Program-made: the position numbers and the translations under genes | Assembly: GCA_002699485.1 (NCBI GenBank) | Contig: PAAV01000055.1 | Span: 1-64,000 of the forward strand | Direction of reading: 5' to 3' | Origin: Chloroflexota bacterium | GTDB lineage: Bacteria > Chloroflexota > Dehalococcoidia > Lucifugimonadales > UBA2962 | DNA: 64,000 bases | Notes under the pieces: generated by a model | Told to the model about the DNA's origin: nothing | The model's database searches: none | Seen by the model: only the letters and a program-made list of their open reading frames with translations | Shown here: piece after piece, positions 30,507 through 39,898 of the stretch | Position numbering within the stretch: position 1 is the stretch's first letter | Layout: every line of letters starts with the position of its first letter

Positions 30507-31281
30507 TATAACTATTATAATTCATACATGTGATGAATACAGTCATTTTTGGGATGGTTGGTATACCATGTTCAATCATTTTGGATTTTTAGATTTGGGG
30601 TGGCCCATACATTTTTGTAATGAAGAAATAGATTTACCTTTTAATGATCCGAGAATAACTCAGATTAAAACGGGTAAAAGTAAAAAATATATGGGAGTTG
30701 AATGGAGAGAATGGTTGCCTACTTTTGGAGGACCTAAGCAAGTTGATGAGGGATGGAGTGATAGACTTATAGCATCTTTAAATTCAACTCAAACGAAGTA
30801 TGTTTTATACATGCAAGAAGATCAGTGGCCTTTTAAACAAATTGATGGAAAATTATTTAATAGATTATTAAATTTTGTATTTGTTCATGATGTGAATGGA
30901 TTAAGATTACATCGTCTTTTATCTTCTTATGATCTAAATGAATTTGAAGAAACTGAATATTATATAGAAAATAAAAAAGTTTTAAAAGTTAAAAGAAATG
31001 CTGGTTTTTTATTATGTCATCAACCAACTATTTGGAATAAAGACTTTTTGTTAGATGTGAGTATTCATGGAGAAGGGTTTAGAGATAACGAATATGCTGG
31101 AAGTGAAAGGATTCGGGAAAAATATAAAGATCCAAAAATTCTATTATATAATCATCATTGGTTTTTAGAAAAATCTGCTTCTTCTGCTGGTTTATGGATA
31201 CCAGAAATTGAATGGGAATATAGAGAAGTTGCAAGAGAACGTGATGTTTATAAACATTTTAATATGATTAAAAATGAATAA
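30490..31281 (+). CDS. Glycosyltransferase-like protein
   Basis: ITIIIHTCDEYSHFWDGW N-terminus; YVLYMQEDQWPFKQID (acidic block). Confidence 0.5.
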   Translation: MPHNNNITIIIHTCDEYSHFWDGWYTMFNHFGFLDLGWPIHFCNEEIDLPFNDPRITQIKTGKSKKYMGVEWREWLPTFGGPKQVDEGWSDRLIASLNSTQTKYVLYMQEDQWPFKQIDGKLFNRLLNFVFVHDVNGLRLHRLLSSYDLNEFEETEYYIENKKVLKVKRNAGFLLCHQPTIWNKDFLLDVSIHGEGFRDNEYAGSERIREKYKDPKILLYNHHWFLEKSASSAGLWIPEIEWEYREVARERDVYKHFNMIKNE

Positions 31282-31921
31282 AACAAAAGTTTTTGCAGTT
31301 AGAGTACGTGACAAATATGATCAAAAAGTTGAAGATTATATTAATTCAAAAATATCGAATGTTACTTGGATTAGAGATGAACTTCCTGGGGTAGATTTAC
31401 AATGGAATAAGTTAAGAGTTATGAATATGGATATTGATGAACCTGTTCTTGTAATTGATATTGATACTTTTTATATTAATGATTATGTTAAAGCAATTGA
31501 TTATCCTATCGAAAGAGGCGAATTTTTATCTGCAAAATCTTGGTGGAAAGATACTTGGAATGAAAATTATTCGATGTGTGGAGGATTTCAAAAATATTAT
31601 CCAAAAGATTGTAAATACATTTATGATGAGTTTATGAATGATATTAGCTATTGGTCACAACATTATATTACACGTAAAATAACAACAGGACCTGTTAATG
31701 GTGAACAATATTTTGTAGAAGATCAGGTAAAGAAAAAATTAAAATTAAAATATCTCCCAGAAACATGGATGACTAGAATGTGCAATAAGAAAGATATAAA
31801 AGAACTTGCCTTAATAAATTCCCAATATCCAGGAGAATATGTTTATTTAGATCGGTTTCATGATGATATCAAAATAATACATTTTAAATATGAAGATATA
31901 GATTATTCTTTCTTCAAGTAA
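31274..31921 (+). CDS. GT-A glycosyltransferase-like protein
   Basis: EPVLVIDIDTFYINDYVKAI DxD block; paralogous feel to 28373..28936. Confidence 0.55.
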   Translation: MNKTKVFAVRVRDKYDQKVEDYINSKISNVTWIRDELPGVDLQWNKLRVMNMDIDEPVLVIDIDTFYINDYVKAIDYPIERGEFLSAKSWWKDTWNENYSMCGGFQKYYPKDCKYIYDEFMNDISYWSQHYITRKITTGPVNGEQYFVEDQVKKKLKLKYLPETWMTRMCNKKDIKELALINSQYPGEYVYLDRFHDDIKIIHFKYEDIDYSFFK

Positions 31922-32708
31922 TTTTAGAATAAGCAGAAAATAATTCAACTAAATTAGTTGCTTTTCTAATTTCGGCTCTCGCCTTTTTATCTTTACTATT
32001 TTGAACGTGTTCTTTTTCAAAAATTTGTAATTTCCATTTAAAAATTGCATCGGAAGAAACATCTTCAAGTAGTAAATCTATATTTTCGGGAAGTTTTTCT
32101 TCTGCTGGTCCCGAAGATTCTTTAATATCGTTAACTATTAAATAATACCAATACATTGCTTCAATGATTGAAGCTGATTTTCTGATATTTGAACGATATT
32201 CTTTATTTTCGCTTTCTTGAACTGGAGGAGATTCAAATATTTCAAGTTTTGTTTGAAATAGTTCTTCTGTTGAAGCATCTCTTATTGATTCCCATGAGAT
32301 GGGTTTTGTCTCATCAATAGTTTCTATTTTAAGATTTCCATTTTTTTTATATTCCACAAACTCTTCAAACTCTTTTTCTTTTTTTAATTGGTTCTCATGA
32401 TAATATTGTGTAGCTTTATCTATTGCTTCCTTTGTCCCCCAGTCAGAACCTTTGGGTAATGACTTCATTAATGCTCTATAACATTCTGTATTTAATGGAG
32501 TCTCCATTTGTTGTATTTCAATTTCAGGATGTTTTACAGTTACATCCTCGCCTTCGGGTATTTCTCTCCAACGTATCCACAATGGATTATATTCATCTGA
32601 ATAATCTGGAAATTTATGCCAAATACTTTGTATTCTGCATCGTTTCCAATATGATAACCATTTTTCATGTGTTGCCGCATGTATTGCTTGATCTAAACTA
32701 GGTGTCAT
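31914..32708 (-). CDS. Phage protein of unknown function with an internal duplication (likely virion/tail-associated)
   Basis: 264 aa ORF; STEELFQTKLEIFESPPVQESENKEYRSNIRKSASIIEA repeated as SSDAIFKWKLQIFEKEHVQNSKDKKARAEIRKATNLVEL. Confidence 0.6.
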   Translation of the reverse strand: MTPSLDQAIHAATHEKWLSYWKRCRIQSIWHKFPDYSDEYNPLWIRWREIPEGEDVTVKHPEIEIQQMETPLNTECYRALMKSLPKGSDWGTKEAIDKATQYYHENQLKKEKEFEEFVEYKKNGNLKIETIDETKPISWESIRDASTEELFQTKLEIFESPPVQESENKEYRSNIRKSASIIEAMYWYYLIVNDIKESSGPAEEKLPENIDLLLEDVSSDAIFKWKLQIFEKEHVQNSKDKKARAEIRKATNLVELFSAYSKIT

Positions 32709-32728
32709 TATATTTACTCCATTATTAA

Positions 32729-33712
32729 TTAAGGTGTTCTTTGTCCTGGTGTTATAAAGTAATATGGTCCAGTATTATCTACTAATGATCCTGTGGGTGT
32801 ATATGTTCTTGTATATACTCCACCAGAAGGTCCAGATAATACATTTGTGTAACTGTCGTACTTTTTATCTTCAAAAGTTCCTCTATGGGTACCACTATTA
32901 GTGGTAGAAACATTATATAATAGATGTCTTCTATAAATTATTTTTAAATAAGCATCATTTATTATTTTAGATGATGCACTATAATCTGTACTTGATTCTA
33001 ATTGTATTTCAGAATTGGTGCTGTCCCATCTAATATAATTGGCGGGAGTTGATGGTTCAGTTGTATTTGCAGTTTTTAACCATAATTTATAAGTTGCATT
33101 TGTTGCCGCACTATAAATTGTATCGAGAAAAAATGTTCCTTTGTCTACCCATCCTCCAGTTATTCCTGATGCTGTGTTTGGAGCAGAAGTTGCTATTCTG
33201 TAAGAACCCACTTCATCTCCAGTTTCCATTTGAGTAAGACAATGATTTGCAAGTGTATCAACAAGATCAGTCTCGGCATCTGGTCCTATTTTTAAATCCG
33301 GTGACGACCAATATAATAGTCCCATGTTGTTTAATGTTTCTTGTTCAGTTGATCCGTATGCTGTAGTGTGACTATAAGCCTGATAATATGTTGTAGTAGT
33401 ATTTGTTAAAGTTGTTTGATCACTTCCAAAACTCGTATCTGGTTCAGCACCGCCAGTCGGAGTATCATCATCAGGTTCAGTAGTACTTCCTGCGGATCTT
33501 ACACCATTGACAGCAGTTCCTAGTGTACTAAAAGTAGAATCTATTTGACCTTCTCCTGCATTAGCTACGTATCCTGGAGTGGTATTTACTGTATTTAAAA
33601 GGTCTGCATATCTTTTTCTTAGAAAATAACTAAGAATTTCTAGCTCGGAATCAGAAAATTGCCGAAGATCCTTATTTCCCGAATCCCAATATAAATGTCT
33701 GTATTGTGTCAT
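32729..33712 (-). CDS. Putative virion structural protein
   Basis: 327 aa, Thr/Ser/Gly-rich, YRHLYWDSGNKDLRQFSDSELEIL N-terminus typical of T4-like marine phage structural ORFs (from memory). Confidence 0.5.
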   Translation of the reverse strand: MTQYRHLYWDSGNKDLRQFSDSELEILSYFLRKRYADLLNTVNTTPGYVANAGEGQIDSTFSTLGTAVNGVRSAGSTTEPDDDTPTGGAEPDTSFGSDQTTLTNTTTTYYQAYSHTTAYGSTEQETLNNMGLLYWSSPDLKIGPDAETDLVDTLANHCLTQMETGDEVGSYRIATSAPNTASGITGGWVDKGTFFLDTIYSAATNATYKLWLKTANTTEPSTPANYIRWDSTNSEIQLESSTDYSASSKIINDAYLKIIYRRHLLYNVSTTNSGTHRGTFEDKKYDSYTNVLSGPSGGVYTRTYTPTGSLVDNTGPYYFITPGQRTP

Positions 33713-33717
33713 AAATA
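33710..33717 (+). promoter_or_regulatory. Possible late promoter box CATAAATA for the + strand glycosyltransferase genes
   Basis: CATAAATA about 94 nt upstream of ATG 33811, overlapping the divergent start codon. Confidence 0.35.
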
Positions 33718-33784
33718 GTCCATTGACAAGAGGTTCAAAATAGTGTAAACTATATAATTATGTATTTCTCTTTTTTATTATATG

Positions 33785-33792
33785 TATTTATA
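33785..33792 (-). promoter_or_regulatory. Possible T4-type late promoter box TATAAATA for the - strand pair
   Basis: + strand TATTTATA, reading TATAAATA on the - strand 73 nt upstream of the 33712 start. Confidence 0.4.
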
Positions 33793-33810
33793 TTTATTTA
33801 GTCATCAAAA

Positions 33811-36477
33811 GTGCTTATGAAAATCTTATATATTACCCCCCATTTATCTACAGGTGGCGCACCTCAATATCTTCTTAAAAAAATCGAATTATTACATGGT
33901 GACAATGATATTTATGTTATCGAATATAACGATTATGGTATTTATAGAGTTCAAAAAGATAAAATATTAAACATCTTAAATGACCATTTAATAACTTTGT
34001 CTGAAGACAAAACTGACCTTTTGAAGTATTTAGATGAAATAAAACCCAATATTATTCACTTTGAAGAAATGCCAGAATTTTTCATGAGTGATGAAATAGC
34101 AGAAAAAATTTATAAAGAACATAGAAATTATTTGATTTTTGAAACTTCTCATGATTCTTCGTTTAATCCTGATGATAAAAGATTTTTACCAGATAAATTT
34201 TTATTTTGTAGTGATAATCAATTAATAAATTTTAGAAAAATAGATGTACCCGCCTGTGTTATAGAATATCCTGTTGATAAAAAAATAAAAGATAAACGAA
34301 GAGATGTTGTTTTAAGAGAATTGGGAGTTGATCCTGCTTTAAAACATGTATTAAATGTTGGATTATGGACATCAAGAAAAAATCAAGCAGAAGTTATTGA
34401 ATATGCCAAATTATTACCTGATGTTCAGTTTCATTTTGTAGGAAATCTTGCAGAAAATTTTAAAGAATATTGGGAACCTCTAACAAAAGAATTACCTGAT
34501 AATTGTATAGTTTGGGGGGAACGAGAAGATGTAGATAGATTTTATTCGTGTATGGATTTGTTTTTATTTACATCTAAAGGAAGTCCTCATGATAAAGAAA
34601 CTAATCCATTAGTAATAAAAGAAGCATTGTCTTGGAATATACCCATTTTAGCACATAACCTCGATTCATATCTTGACAAATATGATGATAGGGTTACTTG
34701 GCTTTCTGATGATATTAATATTAATGCTATTAAGTTGCATAGACTGTTGGGTATTAGTGATAAAATTGTAAATTGTTCAATTGAAGAAACAAAAGTAACA
34801 TTTCATTTTTTAAATTTTTATGAATGTTTTCATGAAAAATTATTATGTATTTATGAAATAGATACTGGATTGTTGGCTTATAGATCACATATTATAACAA
34901 ATTCAATGTGGGCACAGCCACATTGTGGAAAAGATGTTACAAATGGATTTATAGTAAGAATATATGATGCTCCTAAAGAATATTTTTCTAATATAAGTGA
35001 TGTTAATTTAGTAGATAATCATCATCTTTTATTTGAAAAAGCCTTTCCGTGGAAAAATGAAGTAGATATTACAGTTCTTGGGGAAAAAAGAAATTTTCAT
35101 GGAATACCAGATGATCCTTCTTCTTGGTACACTCTTTATGAAACCCTAATATTAGAGTATTATAGTAAATTGAATTTGATAAATGGAGATACTGTAATTG
35201 ATATTGGAGGTCATTATGGTTTTTTTGATATGTACGCCTTAAATAGAGGAGCTTCTCATATTCATACAATTGAGCCTACAAAAACAACTTTTGATGTTTT
35301 ATGTAAAAATTTGAAAGATTATAATAATGTTAAAAAACATAATTTAGCAATTTCTTCTGATAATAAAAGTAGAGAATTTATTGCTATTGGATCAAGTTCT
35401 TGTAACTCTTTTCATGAAAATTTTAATAATAATCCAGCTAATAAAGAAAATCATGGAATGAGAAAAACACAAATTGTTAATTGTGTTACACTTGAACAAT
35501 TTATGAAAAATAATAATATCGATAGAATAGATGCATTAAAATTAGATTGTGAAGGAGCAGAATGGGATATATTACCAGCAGTTCCTGATGATATTTTTAA
35601 ATATAAAATAAGAAAAATTTCTATGGAAGCCCATCCAGAAGGAGTACAATCAGACAATATGAAAAATGAAGCACTTCAATTTATAGAAAGACTAGAGGGG
35701 CTTGGTTATAGTGTTATTGCTGATACACAAATAACAGAAAATGGAGAATTGGGAAATTTATGGGCGAAAAGATATCCAAAAATAAAAATAGTTCATATGC
35801 TTGTTGATTCAGATGGAGAAAGAGAAAAAGAATCAATAAGACATCTTACAAAATTATCTGAGTATAGTGATTGGACATACGAACAAATGATAAATCCTCT
35901 ATACAAAGATTTGCCACCAAAAGACTCATGTGCTAGACCTCATGATGTACAAATGAAACCAGGAGAATATAAATTAACACCCGCTCATTATGGTAATTTT
36001 TTAGCTCATAAAACTGCTATAAACGAACATTTAAATGATGAATTTGATGCAGTTTTATTTTGTGAATGTGATGCTATTTTTATAAAACCTGTTCATGAAG
36101 TTTATAGAATAATTATGGATAGATTAGATGATATGAATCAATATGACTTATATTATATGTCTTTTGGAAAAAGAATTCCTGATTGGGAACATAAAGACTA
36201 TGCATATTTTGGTGTAACAGATAGAATGTCTGAAGCACATTGTTATTTGATATCTACAGATAAAAAAAGAAAATCGTATTTTAGAAAAAAATTAAAAGAA
36301 ACAGGATGGGACACATATGATTTATGGTTGAATAATAACATTTTTCCTGATAAAAAATGTGGTATAGTAAACTCTCCTATTTCTATTCAATGTTCAGGTG
36401 AATCTTATTTAGATAAAACTTTTAAAGATGGCACTACCCTATTAACAGATAAAGAAATAAAACATGAAACGTTTTAA
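33811..36477 (+). CDS. Multidomain glycosyltransferase: GT4-like / FkbM methyltransferase / C-terminal GT-like
   Basis: MKILYITPHLSTGGAPQYLLKKIELL (GT4 N-term); GDTVIDIGGHYGFFDMYALNRGASHIHTIEPTKTTFDVLCKNL and LKLDCEGAEWDIL (FkbM); C-terminal FDAVLFCECDAIFIKPVHEV. Confidence 0.75.
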   Translation: MLMKILYITPHLSTGGAPQYLLKKIELLHGDNDIYVIEYNDYGIYRVQKDKILNILNDHLITLSEDKTDLLKYLDEIKPNIIHFEEMPEFFMSDEIAEKIYKEHRNYLIFETSHDSSFNPDDKRFLPDKFLFCSDNQLINFRKIDVPACVIEYPVDKKIKDKRRDVVLRELGVDPALKHVLNVGLWTSRKNQAEVIEYAKLLPDVQFHFVGNLAENFKEYWEPLTKELPDNCIVWGEREDVDRFYSCMDLFLFTSKGSPHDKETNPLVIKEALSWNIPILAHNLDSYLDKYDDRVTWLSDDININAIKLHRLLGISDKIVNCSIEETKVTFHFLNFYECFHEKLLCIYEIDTGLLAYRSHIITNSMWAQPHCGKDVTNGFIVRIYDAPKEYFSNISDVNLVDNHHLLFEKAFPWKNEVDITVLGEKRNFHGIPDDPSSWYTLYETLILEYYSKLNLINGDTVIDIGGHYGFFDMYALNRGASHIHTIEPTKTTFDVLCKNLKDYNNVKKHNLAISSDNKSREFIAIGSSSCNSFHENFNNNPANKENHGMRKTQIVNCVTLEQFMKNNNIDRIDALKLDCEGAEWDILPAVPDDIFKYKIRKISMEAHPEGVQSDNMKNEALQFIERLEGLGYSVIADTQITENGELGNLWAKRYPKIKIVHMLVDSDGEREKESIRHLTKLSEYSDWTYEQMINPLYKDLPPKDSCARPHDVQMKPGEYKLTPAHYGNFLAHKTAINEHLNDEFDAVLFCECDAIFIKPVHEVYRIIMDRLDDMNQYDLYYMSFGKRIPDWEHKDYAYFGVTDRMSEAHCYLISTDKKRKSYFRKKLKETGWDTYDLWLNNNIFPDKKCGIVNSPISIQCSGESYLDKTFKDGTTLLTDKEIKHETF

Positions 36478-39400
36478 ATTATCTCTTGTAACTTCTTGTT
36501 ACAATGCTGAGTCTTACTTGGAAGAGTTGGCGAATTCTGTTTTTTATCAAACTTATGATCATTGGGAATGGATTCTTGCTGATGATTTTTCTGCTGATAG
36601 TACACGTACATTAATGGAAGAATTAAAAAGGAAAGATTCTAGAATAAGAATAGTAGAACCCAAACATAAAAAAGAAATTTGGTGGAATCCACAGCTTCAT
36701 GCTGTTGGTGAAATTGTATGTCATTTAGATGCTGATGATGCGATTTTACCTGGAACATTTGAAAAAATAATTCATTATTTTAATGTGTTTCCAGAAGCAG
36801 TCTTACTTCATTTTAATGCAAATAAGTATTTTAATATCCTACCTCAAAATACAACTAATCTCTTTGATAATTTTAAAGACAATGTATACATGACAAGAGA
36901 TAATAATTCTTTTTTAGAAGGATTTGAAAAGTTGTGGCCTCAACGATCAAATATTTTTGGATATTTAAGAATATTTAAAAATTTACCAGGACTACGTTTT
37001 CCAGAACACAAGGATGGAGATGCTTGTTTATCAAATGATGGACAATGGCTTTTACATTTAGAAAGACATGGAAAATGGTTAACAATTCCTAGAACAACGT
37101 ATCTTGCAAGAGAACATGGAGAGAGTGAAAATTTTAGAAATTGGAATCCTCGTGGAGAAGCACAGTTAGTTATAAATGAAAAAAAAGATAGAAAAAATTT
37201 TATTTTAGAATATCCTAGAAATATTAAATATTTTGATGATATTTATGATTTAGCTGAATCTACTTATTTAAGTAAATTAAATTATGAAACAGAGAGAAAA
37301 CTTGTAAGTTTTGTAAATTTTAATTATAATGAAGAACAAATAATAAAAGCTAAACATTTATTTTTTGATCATGATATAGTTTTTGAAAAGTATCTAGAAA
37401 ATGTTTCTTATTATTTTGTTAAAATAAATTTAGAAGATACACCAGAAACAATAAAAGCAATTATATCTAGATTGTCTATAGGAAATTATGAGTTAAGTTT
37501 TTTTTCAGATAATGTGCATTTGCATCAAAATAATCGTAAACAGTTAGATAATATAGAGAATATAAAAGAAGTTATTTTATCGGGTGGTAGAAGTGTTTTT
37601 TGGTATGCACAAGATAATCGAATACATTTTATTTCCGCTGTTAAACACATAATAGATGTTCCTGAAATTGTTTTATCTACACGAAATGCATATGTTTTAG
37701 AGAAAGAAGAGAAAAAAGTAGAAGAAAATAATTTAAAAATAATGCAAGTACATGTTGGTTGCGGTCTTGAGATTCCTCCAAAAGCATATGGAGGATTAGA
37801 AGAAGTCATAGGTCAATATATGAGAATAGCAACAAATAGAGGACATGAAGTAAATTTGAAATGGTTGGATGATATAACACAAAATGATTTAGAAAAATAT
37901 GATGTGTTTCATAATCATACTGGTGGTTTTTGGAATTTATTAAGAGATAGATGTATACCTTATATTTTTACAATGCATGATGCTTTTGTAAAAATACATG
38001 GAAAAGATTCTCATTTTTATATGACTAATAATGAGACTATAAAAAATTCTTTATTCAGTTTAATTCCAACTGAAGATATGATAGATTTTTTTCTATATCC
38101 AGAAAAATTGAGAAGATTACATCATGGTGTAGATACAAATTATTTTTTTCCAAAAGAAAATAAAACATATCCAGAACGATTAATTTGTGTGGGTGGGGGA
38201 GATGATAGAAAGGGATTTCATCTAGCAGTTCAAGCGGCACATAAATTAGGAATGCCAATAACAATTGTAGGACCAGATTCAGTACATGCTTCTTATAATA
38301 AAAAATTTTATGATATTGTAGAAGAAGCAAGAACGGATACTGTATTTCCTTCTATTGATGTACAACTTACGGGTAATGTAGAAAAACAAAAATTAAGAGA
38401 CATATTAAATGAACATCATGTAATGATTCATCCAGCATCTTTAGAAACAGGTCAACCATGTCTTGCAGTTCTTGAAGCAATGTCAAGTGGAATACCCATA
38501 GTTGGAACAATGCAAGATAAAATTTCTTTAAGGGGTTTTGAATTATGTACAAGAGAAGTTGATGATATTGTTAATAAGGTTAAACTTGTTTTAGATAATT
38601 ATGATGAATATTCAAAGAAAGCAAGAGAGTTTGCACAAGAAAGAGATTGGGAAAATATTTTTGATGAATTGGAAAAATATTATTATGAAGCAAAAGAATT
38701 AAAACACACTAAGCCATTTGATATGAAAGATAGATTGTTATTTGCATATCAAAATACAGATGCAGATGGTAAAAATATTTTCAATTTAAATATGCAAAAA
38801 AATCCTTATATATCTGTTAAAGGATCTACTCCTGGAAATTATAGAATTAATTTTATTGATAAAGATACGGGTGCTATTCATTATTCAAATGAAATTTCTG
38901 TTGGAGGGTGGGTTGCTTGTGGTATTGATTATTATGTAAATTGGAGAGTTGAAGCAATAAATCTTATAACAGAAGAAGTAGAATTTGAATATGAACAAGA
39001 TTTTACAAATAAAAATATTTTTATTTGGTTTGATTCAGTAGCATTAGGAGATACATTAGCTTGGATTCCAGTTGTTGAAGAATTTCGTAAAAAACATAAT
39101 TGTAAAATGTATTGTAGTACATTTTGGAATGATTTGGTATCTGACACATATCCTGAAATAACTTTTATAACCCCCGAATCTGGTTTTATGGATTTTGAGT
39201 CTTCTTATAGAATAGGTTTTTTTGAAGAAAGTCTTCAATCTCCAGTAGATATGAAAGCAGTTTCTTTACAAGGATTGTGTGCAGGTATTCTTGGTATTAA
39301 AGATTTTAAAGAAACAAGATGTGAAATAAAAATTAAAGAAAAAGAAAAGGATCCACAATTATTGAGAAAACCTTATGTGTGTATTGGTATACAATCAACT

Positions 39401-39898
39401 GCTCAAGCAAAATATTGGAATTATCCAGGAGGATGGGATAAGGTGGTTGACTTTTTATCCAAAAAGGGATATAATATAGTATGTATAGATAAACACCATT
39501 CTTTTGGACAAGGAGAATACTTTAATACATCACCAAAAAATGTGATAGGCAGACATGAACGAACTTTAGATCAAACAATAGCTACTTTAAATCGTGCTGA
39601 GTTTTTTATTGGATTGGGTTCTGGACTATCATGGTTAGCGTGGGCTTTAAATAAATATGTAATAATGATATCAGGATTTAGCAATCCTAATTCAGAATTC
39701 TCTTCAAAATGTTTTAGAATCCATAATGATACAGTTTGTAATAGTTGTTATAATCGGCATAAATTTGATCCTTCTGATTGGATCTGGTGTCCAGATCATA
39801 AAAATACTGATAGAATGTTTGAATGTACAAAAAACATTGAACCAGTAAAAGTTTATGATGCTATTGAAGAAGTAATAAAACTAATAGATAAAAAATGA
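36464..39898 (+). CDS. Multidomain glycosyltransferase: GT2 / GT4-like / TibC-BAHT-like (GT9) heptosyltransferase
   Basis: LSLVTSCYNAESYLEELANSVFYQTYDHWEWILADD (GT2); MQVHVGCGLEIPPKAYGGLEEVI and HPASLETGQPCLAVLEAMSSGIPIVG (GT4); IFIWFDSVALGDTLAWIPVVEEFRKKH, FIGLGSGLSWLAWALNKYVIMISG, CNSCYNRHKFDPSDWIWCP...FECTKNI (TibC-like Cys finger). Confidence 0.8.
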   Translation: MKRFKLSLVTSCYNAESYLEELANSVFYQTYDHWEWILADDFSADSTRTLMEELKRKDSRIRIVEPKHKKEIWWNPQLHAVGEIVCHLDADDAILPGTFEKIIHYFNVFPEAVLLHFNANKYFNILPQNTTNLFDNFKDNVYMTRDNNSFLEGFEKLWPQRSNIFGYLRIFKNLPGLRFPEHKDGDACLSNDGQWLLHLERHGKWLTIPRTTYLAREHGESENFRNWNPRGEAQLVINEKKDRKNFILEYPRNIKYFDDIYDLAESTYLSKLNYETERKLVSFVNFNYNEEQIIKAKHLFFDHDIVFEKYLENVSYYFVKINLEDTPETIKAIISRLSIGNYELSFFSDNVHLHQNNRKQLDNIENIKEVILSGGRSVFWYAQDNRIHFISAVKHIIDVPEIVLSTRNAYVLEKEEKKVEENNLKIMQVHVGCGLEIPPKAYGGLEEVIGQYMRIATNRGHEVNLKWLDDITQNDLEKYDVFHNHTGGFWNLLRDRCIPYIFTMHDAFVKIHGKDSHFYMTNNETIKNSLFSLIPTEDMIDFFLYPEKLRRLHHGVDTNYFFPKENKTYPERLICVGGGDDRKGFHLAVQAAHKLGMPITIVGPDSVHASYNKKFYDIVEEARTDTVFPSIDVQLTGNVEKQKLRDILNEHHVMIHPASLETGQPCLAVLEAMSSGIPIVGTMQDKISLRGFELCTREVDDIVNKVKLVLDNYDEYSKKAREFAQERDWENIFDELEKYYYEAKELKHTKPFDMKDRLLFAYQNTDADGKNIFNLNMQKNPYISVKGSTPGNYRINFIDKDTGAIHYSNEISVGGWVACGIDYYVNWRVEAINLITEEVEFEYEQDFTNKNIFIWFDSVALGDTLAWIPVVEEFRKKHNCKMYCSTFWNDLVSDTYPEITFITPESGFMDFESSYRIGFFEESLQSPVDMKAVSLQGLCAGILGIKDFKETRCEIKIKEKEKDPQLLRKPYVCIGIQSTAQAKYWNYPGGWDKVVDFLSKKGYNIVCIDKHHSFGQGEYFNTSPKNVIGRHERTLDQTIATLNRAEFFIGLGSGLSWLAWALNKYVIMISGFSNPNSEFSSKCFRIHNDTVCNSCYNRHKFDPSDWIWCPDHKNTDRMFECTKNIEPVKVYDAIEEVIKLIDKK

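Noticed and set aside
37525-37809. Antisense ORF (94 aa, -) inside the 1144-aa GT gene, and similar antisense ORFs such as 11481..11774, 17225..17530 and 57106..57378
   Set aside because: They lie wholly or mostly within strongly supported + strand genes with recognisable motifs, and have biased or low-complexity composition typical of shadow frames.
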